Position numbers and translations under genes: made by a program
Shown here: one piece after another, positions 13,848 to 14,121 of the stretch
Numbering within the stretch: position 1 is the first letter of the stretch
Layout: every line of letters begins with the position of its first letter
Source: Terrimonas_A sp036262095
Lineage (GTDB): Bacteria; Bacteroidota; Bacteroidia; Chitinophagales; Chitinophagaceae
Reading direction: 5' to 3'
Length of the DNA: 14,121 nt
NCBI GenBank assembly: GCA_036262095.1
Contig: DATAJQ010000035.1
Location: forward strand, 1 to 14,121
The notes under the pieces: generated by a model
Database searches by the model: none
Told to the model about the DNA's origin: nothing
The model's input: the letters and a program-made list of their open reading frames with translations, nothing else

Positions 13848-14121
13848 ATCCTCCACCCGTTTCAATCGCAGATTCGTTACCGGAGCTACTATCAGCGGGA
13901 ATTTTTCCACGGTTACATTCGCAGCATCCAGGCCAAAACCTCTTTCTTCGGAAAGGCTATGCTCTTTCAGCCAGAAATGTAGTTTCATGATCACCCGCTC
14001 GGTAAAAGGTAATTCATTGTCCTGGCTCAGGTATTTTTCCATCACCATGAATTGAAAATCACCGACCGTATTGCTGCTGGCCAGGCTTTCATACCGGCTG
14101 ATGATATTTACTTCCTTATTG
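13845..14121 (-). CDS. kup: C-terminal end of a probable Kup-type potassium uptake permease; runs off the window
   Basis: Ninety-one codons plus a TAA are visible and the frame stays open to the window edge, so the gene's start lies outside. The segment ends in GFGLDAANVTVEKFPLIVAP, preceded by ISRYESL and GDFQFMVMEKYLS. These words fit the cytoplasmic C-terminal domain of Kup/HAK/KT potassium transporters of Bacteroidota, where a '(S)LSEERGFGLD..NVT(V/L)EK.PLI' segment is usual as I recall it. No membrane segment is expected in this part and none is seen. The internal ATG at 14048 would give a 67-residue fragment and is not a real start, because the matching family sequence continues upstream of it. 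The stop codon is inside hairpin element 3. Confidence 0.65.
   Translation of the reverse strand, partial: NKEVNIISRYESLASSNTVGDFQFMVMEKYLSQDNELPFTERVIMKLHFWLKEHSLSEERGFGLDAANVTVEKFPLIVAPVTNLRLKRVED

Noticed and set aside
13845..14048. Stand-alone 67-residue gene starting at 14048
   Set aside because: The frame is open to the window edge with family-like sequence upstream of that Met, so this is the tail of a larger gene.
7597..14121. Defence or toxin-antitoxin system
   Set aside because: Every gene has a housekeeping or metabolic family match or, for the lipoprotein, no defence-like domain.

Overview
The window looks like a chromosomal segment of a Bacteroidota bacterium, most likely of the Chitinophagaceae type. 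This rests on protein style (FadN-like dehydrogenase, large AsmA-like envelope protein, Dabb protein, lipoprotein with a short signal and lipobox), on near-absence of Shine-Dalgarno sequences, and on several upstream boxes matching the Bacteroidota -7 element TAnnTTTG. No rRNA, tRNA, CRISPR, transposase, phage or defence gene is visible. Coding density is high and no gene-free stretch exceeds 300 bases; the longest gaps are 603-816 and 7372-7596, and both carry an unusual hairpin element.

Layout. Positions 1-602 (minus) hold the N-terminal third of a fatty-acid-oxidation 3-hydroxyacyl-CoA dehydrogenase, preceded by palindromic operator candidates and by hairpin element 1. Positions 817-7371 (minus) hold, in transcription order, metG (methionyl-tRNA synthetase with C-terminal tRNA-binding domain), a small YbjN-like protein and a 1275-residue AsmA/TamB-like membrane-anchored protein. 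A divergent gap with hairpin element 2 separates these from a plus-strand set at 7597-10519: two overlapping S66 L,D-carboxypeptidases, one with a signal peptide and one without, followed by oxyR with both redox cysteines. The oxyR stop meets, across 5 bases, the stop of a minus-strand cluster (10525-14121): the C-terminus of a probable Kup K+ transporter, an alpha/beta hydrolase, a TPR lipoprotein, a Dabb protein and a second, paralogous alpha/beta hydrolase.

How the genes may work together. The carboxypeptidase pair suggests murein peptide trimming on both sides of the inner membrane. OxyR is a peroxide sensor whose local target, if any beyond itself, cannot be told. The minus-strand cluster may be one transcription unit of membrane-anchored hydrolases around a lipoprotein, but no shared pathway is evident.

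The most unusual signal is not a gene. Three intergenic inverted repeats (700-811, 7410-7552, 13748-13847) have long arms that are themselves arrays of degenerate 7-base units with occasional 8-base units. Two share the same GATGGCC-type unit; the third uses an AT-rich unit. They fill gaps, touch stop codons or sit between divergent promoters, and I cannot assign them to a known element.
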